This document shows, in pieces, positions 16,489-25,493 of a DNA stretch of 57,029 nucleotides. The stretch comes from Nitrospira sp. (GTDB lineage Bacteria; Nitrospirota; Nitrospiria; Nitrospirales; Nitrospiraceae). Location of the stretch: contig JAJFBJ010000013.1 in the NCBI GenBank assembly GCA_020697375.1, positions 1 through 57,029 on the forward strand, written 5' to 3'. Made by a program: the position numbers and the translations under genes. The stretch's first letter is position 1. Every line of letters begins with the position of its first letter. A model generated the notes under the pieces. It had not been told where the DNA came from and searched no databases. It saw only the letters and a list, made by a program, of their open reading frames with translations.

Positions 16489-18516
16489 ATGACCACCCTT
16501 CTTGCCGTCCTGCTCGCATGTTACGTAGCCGGGGGCCTGCTGCCTCTCTGCCTGTCGGGACGCACTCACCTTCAAAATGTTCTCGCCCATGGTTGTGCTG
16601 CTGCGGCTGGTGTCATGGGAATCGCCCTGGGTCTCTGGGGTCTCCTCGCCGCCGACCCTCTGACCGCGGCCCTCTCCTCGAACATCCCGCATCTGACCTT
16701 TGCGATTCGCCTTGATCCGCTGGCAGCCTTCTTTGTCCTGACCATCTCGCTGATCGGTCTGGCCGCCTCGATTTATGCGCTGGGCTACATGGCCGAATTT
16801 TCCGGCCGGGTATCGGTAGCGGCGCTCGGCGCTCTCCTGAACGGGTTTCTGCTCTCCATGACTCTGGTAGTCCTTGCCGACAACGGCTTCTTCTTCCTGA
16901 TCCTGTGGGAAGTCATGTCGCTCCTCTCGTATGTCCTGGTCGTGACGGAGCACGAAAAGCCCGGCGTGCGCGAGGCAGGATTGTTCTATCTGATCATGAC
17001 GCACGTCGGCACCGCGTTCATCATCCTGACGTTCTTGATCTTTTTTCAGGAAACCGATTCGTTCTCATTCGGCGGCTTCCGCCACCCCGACCAGCGGCTG
17101 CCGGAAGGCCTGCGATCGATCGTATTCTTCACGGCGCTGATCGGCTTCGGCGCCAAGGCCGGCATTGTTCCGCTGCATGTGTGGCTGCCCTACGCGCATC
17201 CGGCCGCCCCGTCCCACGTGTCGGCCCTGATGTCGGGCGTCATGATTAAGACGGCCATCTATGCGTTAATCAGGGTGTACTTCGATTTTCTCGGGGGACA
17301 GTTCCCCTGGTGGTGGGGATTCACGATTCTGGTAATCGGCGCGTTGTCGGCACTCTTGGGCGTCATGTATGCGCTGATGGAACATGACCTCAAAAGCCTG
17401 CTCGCCTTTCACAGTGTGGAAAACATCGGGATCATTCTTCTGGGAATCGGCGCGGGCATGATCTTCCACACCTATGGCTTGCACGAGCTTGCCGCACTCG
17501 GATTGCTGGCCGGCTTGTACCACACCATCAATCATGCTGCGTTCAAGGCGTTGCTTTTCCTGGGCGCCGGGTCGCTTCTGTTCGCTACCCACACGAAAAA
17601 CATCGAGGAGTATGGAGGCTTGCTCCGGCGCATGCCCTGGACCGGTGCGTTTTTTTTGATCGGCGCCTGGTCCATCGCCGGGCTTCCGCCGACTAACGGA
17701 TTCGTCAGCGAGTGGCTGGTGTTTCAGAGTCTGTTCCTCAGCTTCCAGCTGCCCACCCTGTTTCTCAAACTGATGTTGCCGATCGCCGCCGCGATGCTGG
17801 CGCTCACGGGCGCATTGGCGCTGGCCTGCTTCGCCAAGGCCTTCGGCATGTCGTTTCTCGCTCAGCCGCGCAGCAGGCACGCCCGCCATGCGACGGAGGT
17901 GCCGTTGTCGATGCGGATCGGGATGGGCATATTGGCGGCGACCTGTGTCTTGCTCGGCTTGGCTCCCATGCTGATCGTCCCGCTGTTGGATCGGATCACC
18001 GGTCCATTGACGGGAGCTCCGATCAGCGCAAAAGTGTTGGCGTTCGACGGCTTGGTCGTCGCGCCGGTGACGGTCGAATTCTCCAGTATCTCGACGCCGG
18101 TGCTGGCTGCGCTCCTGGTCGGGGCGGGACTGTTGGGGCTGCTGATTGCAAGGATAGCCGGGAGGCAGGCGCGTGCGCGCTATTACAAGACATGGGGATG
18201 CGGGCTGAATCTCACGCCTCGCATGGAATATACCGCAACCGGATTCGTGCAACCGATCAAGCGGGTCTTCGGGACGATCTATCAACCGACGGTGAAGCTG
18301 GAAACCGAGTTCCTCGAACAATCGAAGTATTTCATCAAGCATCAGCGATTCGATTTTCATATCGAACCGCTCTTCGAGAAATACCTGTACAAGCCGGTCG
18401 TGGCGTTTTTCCTGGCGACAGCCGGGCGGCTGCGCATCATTCAGGCCGGCAGCCTTCATCTCTATCTCACATACATTTTTGTGACGCTGGTCCTCTTATT
18501 GCTGTGGGCCGTCTAG
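16489..18516 (+). CDS. hyfB: HyfB-like antiporter subunit of an Ehr (hydrogenase-4-like) complex
   Basis: A 675-residue polytopic membrane protein of the complex I NuoL/M/N and Mrp antiporter family, closest in plan to HyfB/HycC. Visible landmarks are LILWEVMSLLSYVLVV with the conserved Glu, GFGAKAGIVPLHVWLPYAHPAAPSHVSALMSGVMIK with the functional Lys and the proton-path His, the HSVENIGII segment, and a long C-terminal extension. It is presumed to translocate ions driven by electron transfer in the peripheral arm. It is the first gene of a six-gene run (hyfB-C-E-F-G-I order). A TTGACA lies at 16407-16412, without a good matching -10 box. Confidence 0.9.
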   Translation: MTTLLAVLLACYVAGGLLPLCLSGRTHLQNVLAHGCAAAAGVMGIALGLWGLLAADPLTAALSSNIPHLTFAIRLDPLAAFFVLTISLIGLAASIYALGYMAEFSGRVSVAALGALLNGFLLSMTLVVLADNGFFFLILWEVMSLLSYVLVVTEHEKPGVREAGLFYLIMTHVGTAFIILTFLIFFQETDSFSFGGFRHPDQRLPEGLRSIVFFTALIGFGAKAGIVPLHVWLPYAHPAAPSHVSALMSGVMIKTAIYALIRVYFDFLGGQFPWWWGFTILVIGALSALLGVMYALMEHDLKSLLAFHSVENIGIILLGIGAGMIFHTYGLHELAALGLLAGLYHTINHAAFKALLFLGAGSLLFATHTKNIEEYGGLLRRMPWTGAFFLIGAWSIAGLPPTNGFVSEWLVFQSLFLSFQLPTLFLKLMLPIAAAMLALTGALALACFAKAFGMSFLAQPRSRHARHATEVPLSMRIGMGILAATCVLLGLAPMLIVPLLDRITGPLTGAPISAKVLAFDGLVVAPVTVEFSSISTPVLAALLVGAGLLGLLIARIAGRQARARYYKTWGCGLNLTPRMEYTATGFVQPIKRVFGTIYQPTVKLETEFLEQSKYFIKHQRFDFHIEPLFEKYLYKPVVAFFLATAGRLRIIQAGSLHLYLTYIFVTLVLLLLWAV

Positions 18517-18597
18517 CGGGCAGGGCGGAGAGCGGGCGAATTGAGGGCAGGGACCGGGCCGGGTCGTCGGGCCGTTGAGTGACGAGGGAATCCATCG

Positions 18598-19545
18598 ATG
18601 CTGCAGGTACTGTTGGTCGTCGTTCAGCTGATCATGTTGTTGACCCTCTCCCCGTTCATCGTCGGACTGATCCGAAAGATCAAAGCACGTCTTCAATGCC
18701 GGCGTGGCGCGGGCCTGTTTCAGCCCTATGCCGATCTGTTCAAGCTATTCCGGAAGCAACCGGTGATCTCCTCCACCACGTCCTGGATTTTTACCGCCGC
18801 TCCGTACATCGTTTTTGCATCGACGGTGACGGCCGGCCTGTTGATGCCGATGTTTATCTCCTATACCCCGCTCAATTTCGCCGGTAACATCATTGCGCTC
18901 GTCTATCTGCTTGCCCTGGGGACATTTTTTTTGATCCTGGCCGGCTTGGATGCGGGATCGGCGTTCGGCGGAATGGGAAGCAGCCGTGAAGCTATCGTCG
19001 CGACGCTGGCGGAACCGGCCATGATGCTCTCCATCCTGGCCATCGCGCTCACGGCCGGCTCCACGAATCTGAGCACCATCGTCCACAAGTCCGCGTTGCT
19101 GGAAGGGGTCGTCTTTGCCCCGCCTCCGCATTTGATGGCGCTGGCGGCGATGTTCATCGTGACTCTTGCGGAGACCGGCCGTGTGCCGGTGGACAATCCC
19201 GCGACGCATCTCGAGTTGACGATGATCCACGAAGCCATGCTCCTCGAATATTCCGGACGGTACCTGGCGCTGATGGAATGGGCGGCCGGGATCAAGTTGC
19301 TGGTGTTCCTGACCTTGATCGTGAACGTCTTCGCGCCCTGGGGAATCGCGACGAACTTGACGCCCTCCGCGGTCGCATTCGGCGTCGCGTTGTATCTCGT
19401 GAAGGTATCCGGCCTCGCCGTTGTGATCGGCGTGATCGAGTCGATGTTCGCCAAGCTGCGGTTGTTTCGGGTGCCGGAATTGTTGGGAGCCGCCTTCATT
19501 TTGTCGCTGCTCGCGTTGGTGTTCTTTTATACCTTGCGGGGTTGA
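18598..19545 (+). CDS. hyfC: HyfC-like (NuoH-related) membrane subunit
   Basis: A 315-residue integral membrane subunit equivalent to HyfC/HycD and to NuoH of complex I. Characteristic segments are the loop KIKARLQCRRGAGLFQPYADLFKLFRK near residue 30, and AETGRVPVDNPATHLELTMIHEAMLLEYSGRYLALMEWA, which carries the acidic residues at the Q-site/proton-channel junction. It anchors the peripheral arm to the antiporter modules. It starts 81 bp after hyfB and is followed four bases later by hyfE. Confidence 0.92.
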   Translation: MLQVLLVVVQLIMLLTLSPFIVGLIRKIKARLQCRRGAGLFQPYADLFKLFRKQPVISSTTSWIFTAAPYIVFASTVTAGLLMPMFISYTPLNFAGNIIALVYLLALGTFFLILAGLDAGSAFGGMGSSREAIVATLAEPAMMLSILAIALTAGSTNLSTIVHKSALLEGVVFAPPPHLMALAAMFIVTLAETGRVPVDNPATHLELTMIHEAMLLEYSGRYLALMEWAAGIKLLVFLTLIVNVFAPWGIATNLTPSAVAFGVALYLVKVSGLAVVIGVIESMFAKLRLFRVPELLGAAFILSLLALVFFYTLRG

Positions 19546-19549
19546 TGCG

Positions 19550-20215
19550 GTGCCGATCACAACTCATGTCGGTTCGCAACTCGTGGACCTCTGCTCGGTC
19601 CTTCTGCTGCTCTGTTGTTTTGCCATCGTCGCGCAGCGCCGGCTTTCTGCCTGTGTGGATCTGTTTGCGCTTCAGTCGGCCTTCCTTGCGGCGACCGCTG
19701 CGCTCGTGGCGTTTCTGACGGGACATCGGCACATCTACTTCGCGGCTGCCCTTACGATCGTCATCAAAGTCATCGTGCTTCCCCGCATCCTCCGGAAGGT
19801 CATCGAACGGCTCAATGTGTCGCGGGAATTGGTGATGAACGTCAACGTACCCGCGGGCCTGTTGATCTGCGGCGCCTTGGTGATCATCGCCTTTTTCATT
19901 ACGCAGCCCATCATCCCTCTGGGATATCTCCTGACGAGAGACTCCCTGGCCATTGCGCTGGCCATCTTCCTGATCGGGTTTTTCACCATGATCGCCCGCA
20001 AGAAAGCCGTCACGCAGATGGTCGGCTTCCTGGTGATGGAGAACGGCCTATTCCTGGCGGCCACCGCGGCGGCCTACGGCATGCCGTTGATCGTCGAATT
20101 GGGCGTCTTTTTTGATGTGCTGGTGGCGGGCTTGATCGTCGGAATATACACGCACCGGCTCCAGGACGCCTTCGATAGCGTCGATACCAGCACGCTGACG
20201 GTGCTGAAGGAATGA
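19550..20215 (+). CDS. hyfE: HyfE-like (NuoK-related) membrane subunit
   Basis: A 221-residue protein of several predicted transmembrane helices, corresponding to hydrogenase-4 component E, which contains a NuoK-like part. Features are the first helix LCSVLLLLCCFAIV, GHRHIYFAAALTIVIKVIVLPRIL, and GFLVMENGLFLAATAAAYGMPLIVELGVFFDVLVAG, with the membrane Glu residues typical of NuoK. The start assigned is GTG at 19550, four bases after hyfC. Probably part of the proton-translocating arm. Confidence 0.88.
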   Translation: MPITTHVGSQLVDLCSVLLLLCCFAIVAQRRLSACVDLFALQSAFLAATAALVAFLTGHRHIYFAAALTIVIKVIVLPRILRKVIERLNVSRELVMNVNVPAGLLICGALVIIAFFITQPIIPLGYLLTRDSLAIALAIFLIGFFTMIARKKAVTQMVGFLVMENGLFLAATAAAYGMPLIVELGVFFDVLVAGLIVGIYTHRLQDAFDSVDTSTLTVLKE

Positions 20216-20252
20216 GAAGATCCATAACGAACGTGCAGCGAGCGGGTGACGT

Positions 20253-21785
20253 ATGTTGCCGGTGATCGTGATGTTGGCCGGGCCGATGTTCGCCGGCTTG
20301 CTCAGTCTGGTGATCCATCGCGCGCGCCTGCTGCACGTCGTGAATTTTTCGACCATGCTGGCGCTGGCCGTCGCCGAAACGGCTCTGACCAGGCAGGTGC
20401 TGGCGGAGGGGGCCGTCACGACTCTGGGAGCCCTAGTCTATGTGGACGCGCTCTCGAACTTTATCCTGGTCATCATCACCGCCATTGGATTGTCCTGCTC
20501 GCTCTACATGTGGTCTTACATGGATGATCAGGTTTCCCGAGGACTCATCGCGCCGAAGCGCTTAAGTCTGTTTTTCTTTCTGTTCCATATGTTCCTCTTT
20601 GCGATGGTCGCGGCGACGATGGCAAACAGCTTGGGGGTGCAGTGGGTGGCGCTGGAAGGGACCACGCTGGCGACGACGTTTTTGATCGCATTCTTCAGGA
20701 GGCGGGAATCACTGGAAGCAGGCTGGAAATATTTGATTCTCTGTTCGGTGGGCATCGCCCTCGGCCTGTTCGGCGTCGTCCTGACCTATTACTCCTCCGT
20801 GCGGGTCCTAGGCGATGTGAGCGAGGCGCTGAACATTACAGCGCTGATCGGTGTGGCGAGTCAATTAGATCCCAACGTGCTCAAGCTGGCGTTTATTTTT
20901 ATCCTCGTCGGATACGGCACGAAGGTGGGCCTCGTTCCCATGCACACCTGGTTGCCGGAGGCTTACACGGAGGCGCCGGCGCCGATTGCCGCGATGTTGG
21001 CCGGGGTGCTGGAGACGGTGGCGGTCTATACCCTGCTGCGCAGCAAATCACTCGTGGATCAGGCGCTCCCTCCGGCGTTTACGGGCAATCTGCTCATCAC
21101 GTTCGGGCTCCTCTCGTTTGTCGTCGCAGCCCTCTTCATTCTCATCCAACACAACTACAAGCGGCTGTTCGCCTACTCGAGTATCGAGCATATGGGATTG
21201 GCCATGATCGGCTTCGGGGTCGGCGGGCTGGCCGGCACATTCGGTGGGCTTTTCCACTTGCTGAACCATGCCCTGGCCAAGGCGCTGGCATTTTTTGTAG
21301 CCGGCAATATTCACCGGCGATACGACACATTGGAAATCGGCGGGGTCCGTGGGCTGGCCCGGTCGCAGCCGATTACGGCCGTGGCGATTCTGGTAGCCGG
21401 TTGCGCCCTGGTCGGCCTGCCCCCGTTCTCGCCGTTCGTCAGCGAGCTGCTGGTCGTGTCGGCGGTGGCTGCGCAGGATTTTGCGTCCGATACGGTGCAT
21501 GCCGGACGATTCGTGACGGTCTCGATTTCCGACGAAATGCGAAGCCTCGGCATCGTGGCGTTATTCCTGCTGTTCGGCGTCGTCCTATTAGGGGGATTCA
21601 TGTACCGTATCGGCGCGATGGTCTGGGGCACTCCACCGGCAGGCATCGCGCAAGGCGAGCCCTGGGCAGTCGGCCATGTGCCGATGATGGTCATGATCGC
21701 AGCCTTGATCGTGTTGGGATTCGGGCTGCCCGAGCCGATCCACACTCTCTTGATCAGAGCTGTCAATGTGGTGCTGGTGAGGTAA
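20253..21785 (+). CDS. hyfF: HyfF-like antiporter subunit
   Basis: A 510-residue NuoL/N-type antiporter subunit, the second such module in the operon. Motifs are LGVQWVALEGTTLATTFLIAF, with a Glu where NuoL has its first-channel Glu, GYGTKVGLVPMHTWLPEAYTEAPAPIAAMLAGVLETVAVY, with the conserved Lys and the P/A-rich loop, and NHALAKALAFFVAGNI. At 510 residues it is shorter than HyfB and lacks its extra C-terminal region, as expected for HyfF. It ends three bases before hyfG. Confidence 0.9.
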   Translation: MLPVIVMLAGPMFAGLLSLVIHRARLLHVVNFSTMLALAVAETALTRQVLAEGAVTTLGALVYVDALSNFILVIITAIGLSCSLYMWSYMDDQVSRGLIAPKRLSLFFFLFHMFLFAMVAATMANSLGVQWVALEGTTLATTFLIAFFRRRESLEAGWKYLILCSVGIALGLFGVVLTYYSSVRVLGDVSEALNITALIGVASQLDPNVLKLAFIFILVGYGTKVGLVPMHTWLPEAYTEAPAPIAAMLAGVLETVAVYTLLRSKSLVDQALPPAFTGNLLITFGLLSFVVAALFILIQHNYKRLFAYSSIEHMGLAMIGFGVGGLAGTFGGLFHLLNHALAKALAFFVAGNIHRRYDTLEIGGVRGLARSQPITAVAILVAGCALVGLPPFSPFVSELLVVSAVAAQDFASDTVHAGRFVTVSISDEMRSLGIVALFLLFGVVLLGGFMYRIGAMVWGTPPAGIAQGEPWAVGHVPMMVMIAALIVLGFGLPEPIHTLLIRAVNVVLVR

Positions 21786-21788
21786 CCC

Positions 21789-23381
21789 ATGAGCGACGTA
21801 CGACCGGCGATCGAGCAAGTGCAAGCGGCCTTTACGCAGGCCGTCACGGAGGCCGGCTCCGTTCACGGCATTCCAATGATCAGGCTGAACAAGCAGGATG
21901 TGCCGATGGTCGCCCATTTTATCCATACGAATCCCGGCCTGCGCGGGGCGCTCTCGATGCTCTGGGCGGTCGATCATCGGCCTCGAGAGGCGCGCTACGA
22001 GCTGTGGTATCTCTTCACGCTCGCGGAACGTAAAGATTGGGTGTTCCTGGTCACCGATCTACGGGGCAATGAGCGGGAGTTTCCATCGATCACGCCGGCC
22101 CTCCATGCGGCGAAATGGTACGAGCGTGAGATTCGGGACCTGTTCGGATTGATTCCTATCGGTCATCCGGATATGCGACGCCTTGTCCGCCATGAACATT
22201 GGCCGAAAGGTACCCACCCGCTCAGAAAGGATTTCCATTGGGACAGCGTTCTAGATCGGGTTCAAGGACAGTACGCGTTCCGGAAGATTCAGGGCGAAGG
22301 TGTTTTCGAGGTTCCCGTCGGTCCGATCCATGCGGGCATCATCGAGCCGGGCCATTTCCGGTTCTCGGTCGCCGGTGAGCCGATCATGCAACTCGAATTG
22401 CGCCATTTTTGGAAACACCGCGGGATTGAAAAGCTCTTCGAACAGCAGCACTTGACGGCGGCGGCGCCGCTATCGGAACGGGTGTCCGGCGATACGACGA
22501 TCGGCCATAGTCTGGCCTACTGCCAGGCAGTGGAGACACTATTTGGAATGGCCGCGCCACAGCGTGCCCGCTATTTGCGCAGTCTGTTTCTTGAGCTCGA
22601 ACGGCTGCATAATCACATCGGCGACGTCGGGGCCATCTGCAACGATACCGCCTATGTCCTCGCCCATGCCCACTGCGGCCGTATGAAAGAACAGCTCATG
22701 CAGCTCAATGACCGCCTGGCCGGTTCGCGTTTCCTCCGGGGGGTCAATTGCGTGGGAGGAGTGACGATTGACGTGACCGACCTGCAGCTTGCGCACATAG
22801 TGGCGGAACTGGATGTCCTGGAGCGGGATTTTTCCTCGATCGAGAAGATTCTGTTCGCGAATGCCTCTCTCACGGAGCGCCTGGAGAATACCGGGGTCCT
22901 CACGGAGCGCCAGGCCTGGGACCATGCGGTCATCGGCGTCGTCGGTCGCGCATCCGGCATGGACAGGGATATCCGGCGCGATCGTCCATTCGCCGCCTAT
23001 GACGAACTCCAGCCGAAAGTGGCGCTCTATCGGTATGGGGACGTCCGTGCCAGGATGCGGGTGCGATTGGATGAAGTGCACGAGTCGATCCGCCTCGTTC
23101 GAGAAATAGGCCGCCGTATGCCGCGTGGGCCGCTTACTGTCCAACCGGTGCGGGAACCGGCGCCGGGCGAATGGGCGATGTCGGCAGTCGAAGGATGGCG
23201 GGGCGAGGTCCTCTATATGGTCATGGCGGGAGGGCAGGGACGAATTCATCGATGTAAAGTGCGGGATCCGTCCTTCGTCAATTGGCCGGCGATCCAATGG
23301 GCGGCGCTCGGCAACATCATTCCTGATTTCCCCTTGATCAACAAAAGTTTTAACCTGTCCTACGCTGGGAACGACTTATGA
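21789..23381 (+). CDS. hyfG: HyfG-like NuoC/NuoD fusion, NiFe ligands absent
   Basis: A 530-residue fusion of a NuoC-like domain (about 1-150, with WYEREIRDLFGLIPIGHPD and HPLRKDFHW near 142) and a NuoD/hydrogenase-large-subunit-like domain (about 170-530). In true NiFe hydrogenases the first metal motif reads like ERxCGxC; here it is ERVSGDTTIGH (about 230-240). The second, C-terminal CxxC motif is likewise absent; the protein ends NLSYAGNDL. No CxxC pair exists anywhere. The subunit therefore should not bind a NiFe centre and should not evolve or oxidise hydrogen. This matches Ehr complexes, described as complex I-like relatives of unknown electron partner. Confidence 0.92.
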   Translation: MSDVRPAIEQVQAAFTQAVTEAGSVHGIPMIRLNKQDVPMVAHFIHTNPGLRGALSMLWAVDHRPREARYELWYLFTLAERKDWVFLVTDLRGNEREFPSITPALHAAKWYEREIRDLFGLIPIGHPDMRRLVRHEHWPKGTHPLRKDFHWDSVLDRVQGQYAFRKIQGEGVFEVPVGPIHAGIIEPGHFRFSVAGEPIMQLELRHFWKHRGIEKLFEQQHLTAAAPLSERVSGDTTIGHSLAYCQAVETLFGMAAPQRARYLRSLFLELERLHNHIGDVGAICNDTAYVLAHAHCGRMKEQLMQLNDRLAGSRFLRGVNCVGGVTIDVTDLQLAHIVAELDVLERDFSSIEKILFANASLTERLENTGVLTERQAWDHAVIGVVGRASGMDRDIRRDRPFAAYDELQPKVALYRYGDVRARMRVRLDEVHESIRLVREIGRRMPRGPLTVQPVREPAPGEWAMSAVEGWRGEVLYMVMAGGQGRIHRCKVRDPSFVNWPAIQWAALGNIIPDFPLINKSFNLSYAGNDL

Positions 23382-23433
23382 CGATGCGGTGATGGATCAG
23401 TGAATCATTGATCATCTTTCCCACGGAGGAGCC

Positions 23434-23955
23434 ATGTTTCGTATCATCAAAAAAAGTCTCAAGACCGGGGTCGTCACGGGGCGGCATCCGGACGGGACCG
23501 TACCTCACGAGCCGGTCAGCCCCGAGGCGATCGAAAAGGCCAAGCCCTTCAGACGTTCCCTGACGATCCGCGAAGTGGACACGGGCTCCTGCAACGCTTG
23601 TGAGATGGAAATGAATGCGCTGGCCAATTCCGTCTATGACGTGGAACGGTTCGGCATCCACATTGCCGCATCACCGCGCCATGCCGACGCCCTGATCGTC
23701 ACCGGGCCGGTCACCGTGAACATGGAGCGCGCGCTGAAAGACGTATACAAGGCGACGCCCGATCCAAAAATCGTCATCGCGCTGGGAGACTGTGCCATTC
23801 ATTGCGGCATGTTCAAGGGGAGTTATGCGGTGACGGGTCCGGTGGACCGGCACATTCCGGTCGATGTCCGCATTCCCGGCTGTCCCCCGCGTCCGGCGGA
23901 GATCCTTGCGGTTCTGGCGGAGCTTCGCAAAGATGGCCCTGCCTCGGACAAGTGA
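23434..23955 (+). CDS. hyfI: HyfI-like (NuoB-related) iron-sulfur subunit
   Basis: A 173-residue peripheral subunit with Cys53-x-x-Cys56 (GSCNACEME), Cys120 (GDCAIHCG) and Cys150 (PGCPPRP), the set that binds the [4Fe-4S] N2-type cluster next to the quinone or hydrogenase site. The N-terminal 40 residues are a basic extension. It starts 52 bp after hyfG, preceded by CGGAGG. It completes the run; no HyfA- or HyfH-type ferredoxin subunit and no hydrogenase maturation genes are in the window, so the source of electrons for this arm is open. Confidence 0.92.
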   Translation: MFRIIKKSLKTGVVTGRHPDGTVPHEPVSPEAIEKAKPFRRSLTIREVDTGSCNACEMEMNALANSVYDVERFGIHIAASPRHADALIVTGPVTVNMERALKDVYKATPDPKIVIALGDCAIHCGMFKGSYAVTGPVDRHIPVDVRIPGCPPRPAEILAVLAELRKDGPASDK

Positions 23956-23957
23956 GC

Positions 23958-23983
23958 GGCCGGAAAATTGTTCGGCCTTCCTT
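23958..23983 (+). terminator. weak terminator-like hairpin after hyfI
   Basis: GGCCG (23958-23962) pairs with CGGCC (23973-23977) across a ten-base AT-rich loop, followed by TTCCTTCCC. Only five base pairs and no pure T-run, so it is a weak candidate for the end of the hyf transcript. Confidence 0.3.
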
Positions 23984-24084
23984 CCCATTTCCCTTCTCTC
24001 CGGAATTCGGTTCTAATCTCCCTGTTGCTCGATATCGCGCGGGTATAGTCAGAGCCTGGAATGTTGTTGAACTGCGAGAAGGAC

Positions 24085-25317
24085 ATGAAGCCACGTCCAT
24101 ATGCGCATGAAGAAACAAGCAGGGCTTCACGGAATGCTCCGCAGGGTTGGACGGGGCGAATCGGATGGATGGTGCTCTGCTGGGCATTGGCCGCACCGGC
24201 GCATGCAGTAGAGGCCGGATCCAAGCCAGAGCATGCACAGACCCCCATTGTCGATTCCAGTCTCTGGCACTACGGCGCCTATCTGGATGTCGCCTATATC
24301 CTCAATGCCAATTTCCCGGAGAATCATCTCTGGCGCAATCGCGCGACCGCGGCCCGTCATAACGAGTTCGCGCCGAATATGGCGCTGGCCTATGTCCGCA
24401 AAGAGATGAATGGATCGTCCCGCTGGGGAATGGAACTCGGCGTCCAGGGAGGATATGACTCGCAAAATTTTGCCTTTGTACCAGGAGAGCGGGAGGTCGG
24501 AGGCGCGGATACACTTCGGCATCTCCATCGAGCCAACATCTCCTACCTTGCTCCGGTCGGAAAGGGCCTTGCGATTACCGTCGGCCTGTTCAATAGTCTC
24601 ATCGGTTTTGAGTCGCTCTACGCCAAAGACAACCTGAACTACACTCGCTCATGGATCGCGGACAACACTCCCTACATGATGTTCGGTGTGAATGCCAAGT
24701 ATCCCGTCAGCGACCATCTCACGGTTACCGCATTCATCGTGAACGGCTATTTCCATCTGTCGCATCCCAACGATCAGCCGAGCTACGGAGGCCAGTGGAC
24801 CTACAAGACCACGTCGCGACTCACCCTGACGCAGACATTGTACGGAGGGCCGGACCAGACCAACACAGCGGTGGAGTACTGGCGGTTCTATGCCAACCAT
24901 ATCGTCGAATGGAAAGGCGACGATCTGATTATTGCCGCCTCCTACGATATCGGGACCGAGAATATCTCAAATCGTCCGGGAAGTCCCAGGGCGTTCGTCA
25001 CGGGCGGGGACGTCGTGGCGCGTTGGCATGTGGTGGGACCATGGACCGTGGCGCTGCGACCGGAATTCTATTGGGATCGCAACGGTCGCTGGACCGGCTC
25101 GGAGCAATTCGTGAAGGCGGTGACGTCCACCGTCGAATATAGGATTTCTTACAAATGGACCAACACCATCGTCCGGCTTGAACATCGGTGGGATGAATCC
25201 ACCGGCGCGGGAGGCGGGTTTTTCAGACGAGGCGAGATCCAGCCCGGCGTGATCGGTCTGTCCTCGACTCAGCACCTTGTGCTCCTCGGCATCCTGTGGA
25301 CCTTTGACTCTCCGTGA
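24085..25317 (+). CDS. porin-like outer-membrane beta-barrel protein
   Basis: About 410 residues. A long basic N-region precedes a signal peptide core (IGWMVLCWALAAPAHA), so the mature protein starts near VEAGSKPEH. The rest alternates aromatic-rich beta strands (YGAYLDVAYILNAN, RWGMELGVQGGYD, LTVTAFIVNGYFHL, LVLLGILWTF at the very end), consistent with a 14-16 strand barrel of the OmpL/BBP2 beta-barrel-porin type; that family name is from memory, not a search. An in-frame ATG at 24061 exists, but GAGAAGGA lies just before 24085. It follows the hyf operon by 130 bp on the same strand. Substrate unknown. Confidence 0.75.
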   Translation: MKPRPYAHEETSRASRNAPQGWTGRIGWMVLCWALAAPAHAVEAGSKPEHAQTPIVDSSLWHYGAYLDVAYILNANFPENHLWRNRATAARHNEFAPNMALAYVRKEMNGSSRWGMELGVQGGYDSQNFAFVPGEREVGGADTLRHLHRANISYLAPVGKGLAITVGLFNSLIGFESLYAKDNLNYTRSWIADNTPYMMFGVNAKYPVSDHLTVTAFIVNGYFHLSHPNDQPSYGGQWTYKTTSRLTLTQTLYGGPDQTNTAVEYWRFYANHIVEWKGDDLIIAASYDIGTENISNRPGSPRAFVTGGDVVARWHVVGPWTVALRPEFYWDRNGRWTGSEQFVKAVTSTVEYRISYKWTNTIVRLEHRWDESTGAGGGFFRRGEIQPGVIGLSSTQHLVLLGILWTFDSP

Positions 25318-25350
25318 CCGCGAAACCAATCTGTATAGGGGCTGGTGGAA

Positions 25351-25372
25351 CGTCAGATGGGGGCATCTGACG
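25351..25372. terminator. perfect 9-bp hairpin between convergent genes
   Basis: CGTCAGATG (25351-25359), loop GGGG, CATCTGACG (25364-25372): a perfect nine-pair stem. It sits between the stops of the porin-like gene and the minus-strand lipoprotein gene, the usual place for a bidirectional terminator, though no T-run follows on either strand. Confidence 0.5.
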
Positions 25373-25493
25373 ACCTGATGTTCTGTTGAGTGACACAAAA
25401 TCGACAGATCGACAGGTCAACAGATTCCGAACTTGAGATCCAAGAGGCGTCCATCTCGCCCGAAGGTCGTTTGAGCGTCAGGAGCATCCAATG

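Noticed and set aside
17266..18459. 397-residue minus-strand ORF over hyfB
   Set aside because: Gln/Arg/His-rich shadow of the membrane subunit; no start signals.
20642..22033. 463-residue plus-strand ORF overlapping hyfF and hyfG in another frame
   Set aside because: Composition is Arg/Gly/Ala-rich with no membrane pattern; both overlapping genes are strongly supported.
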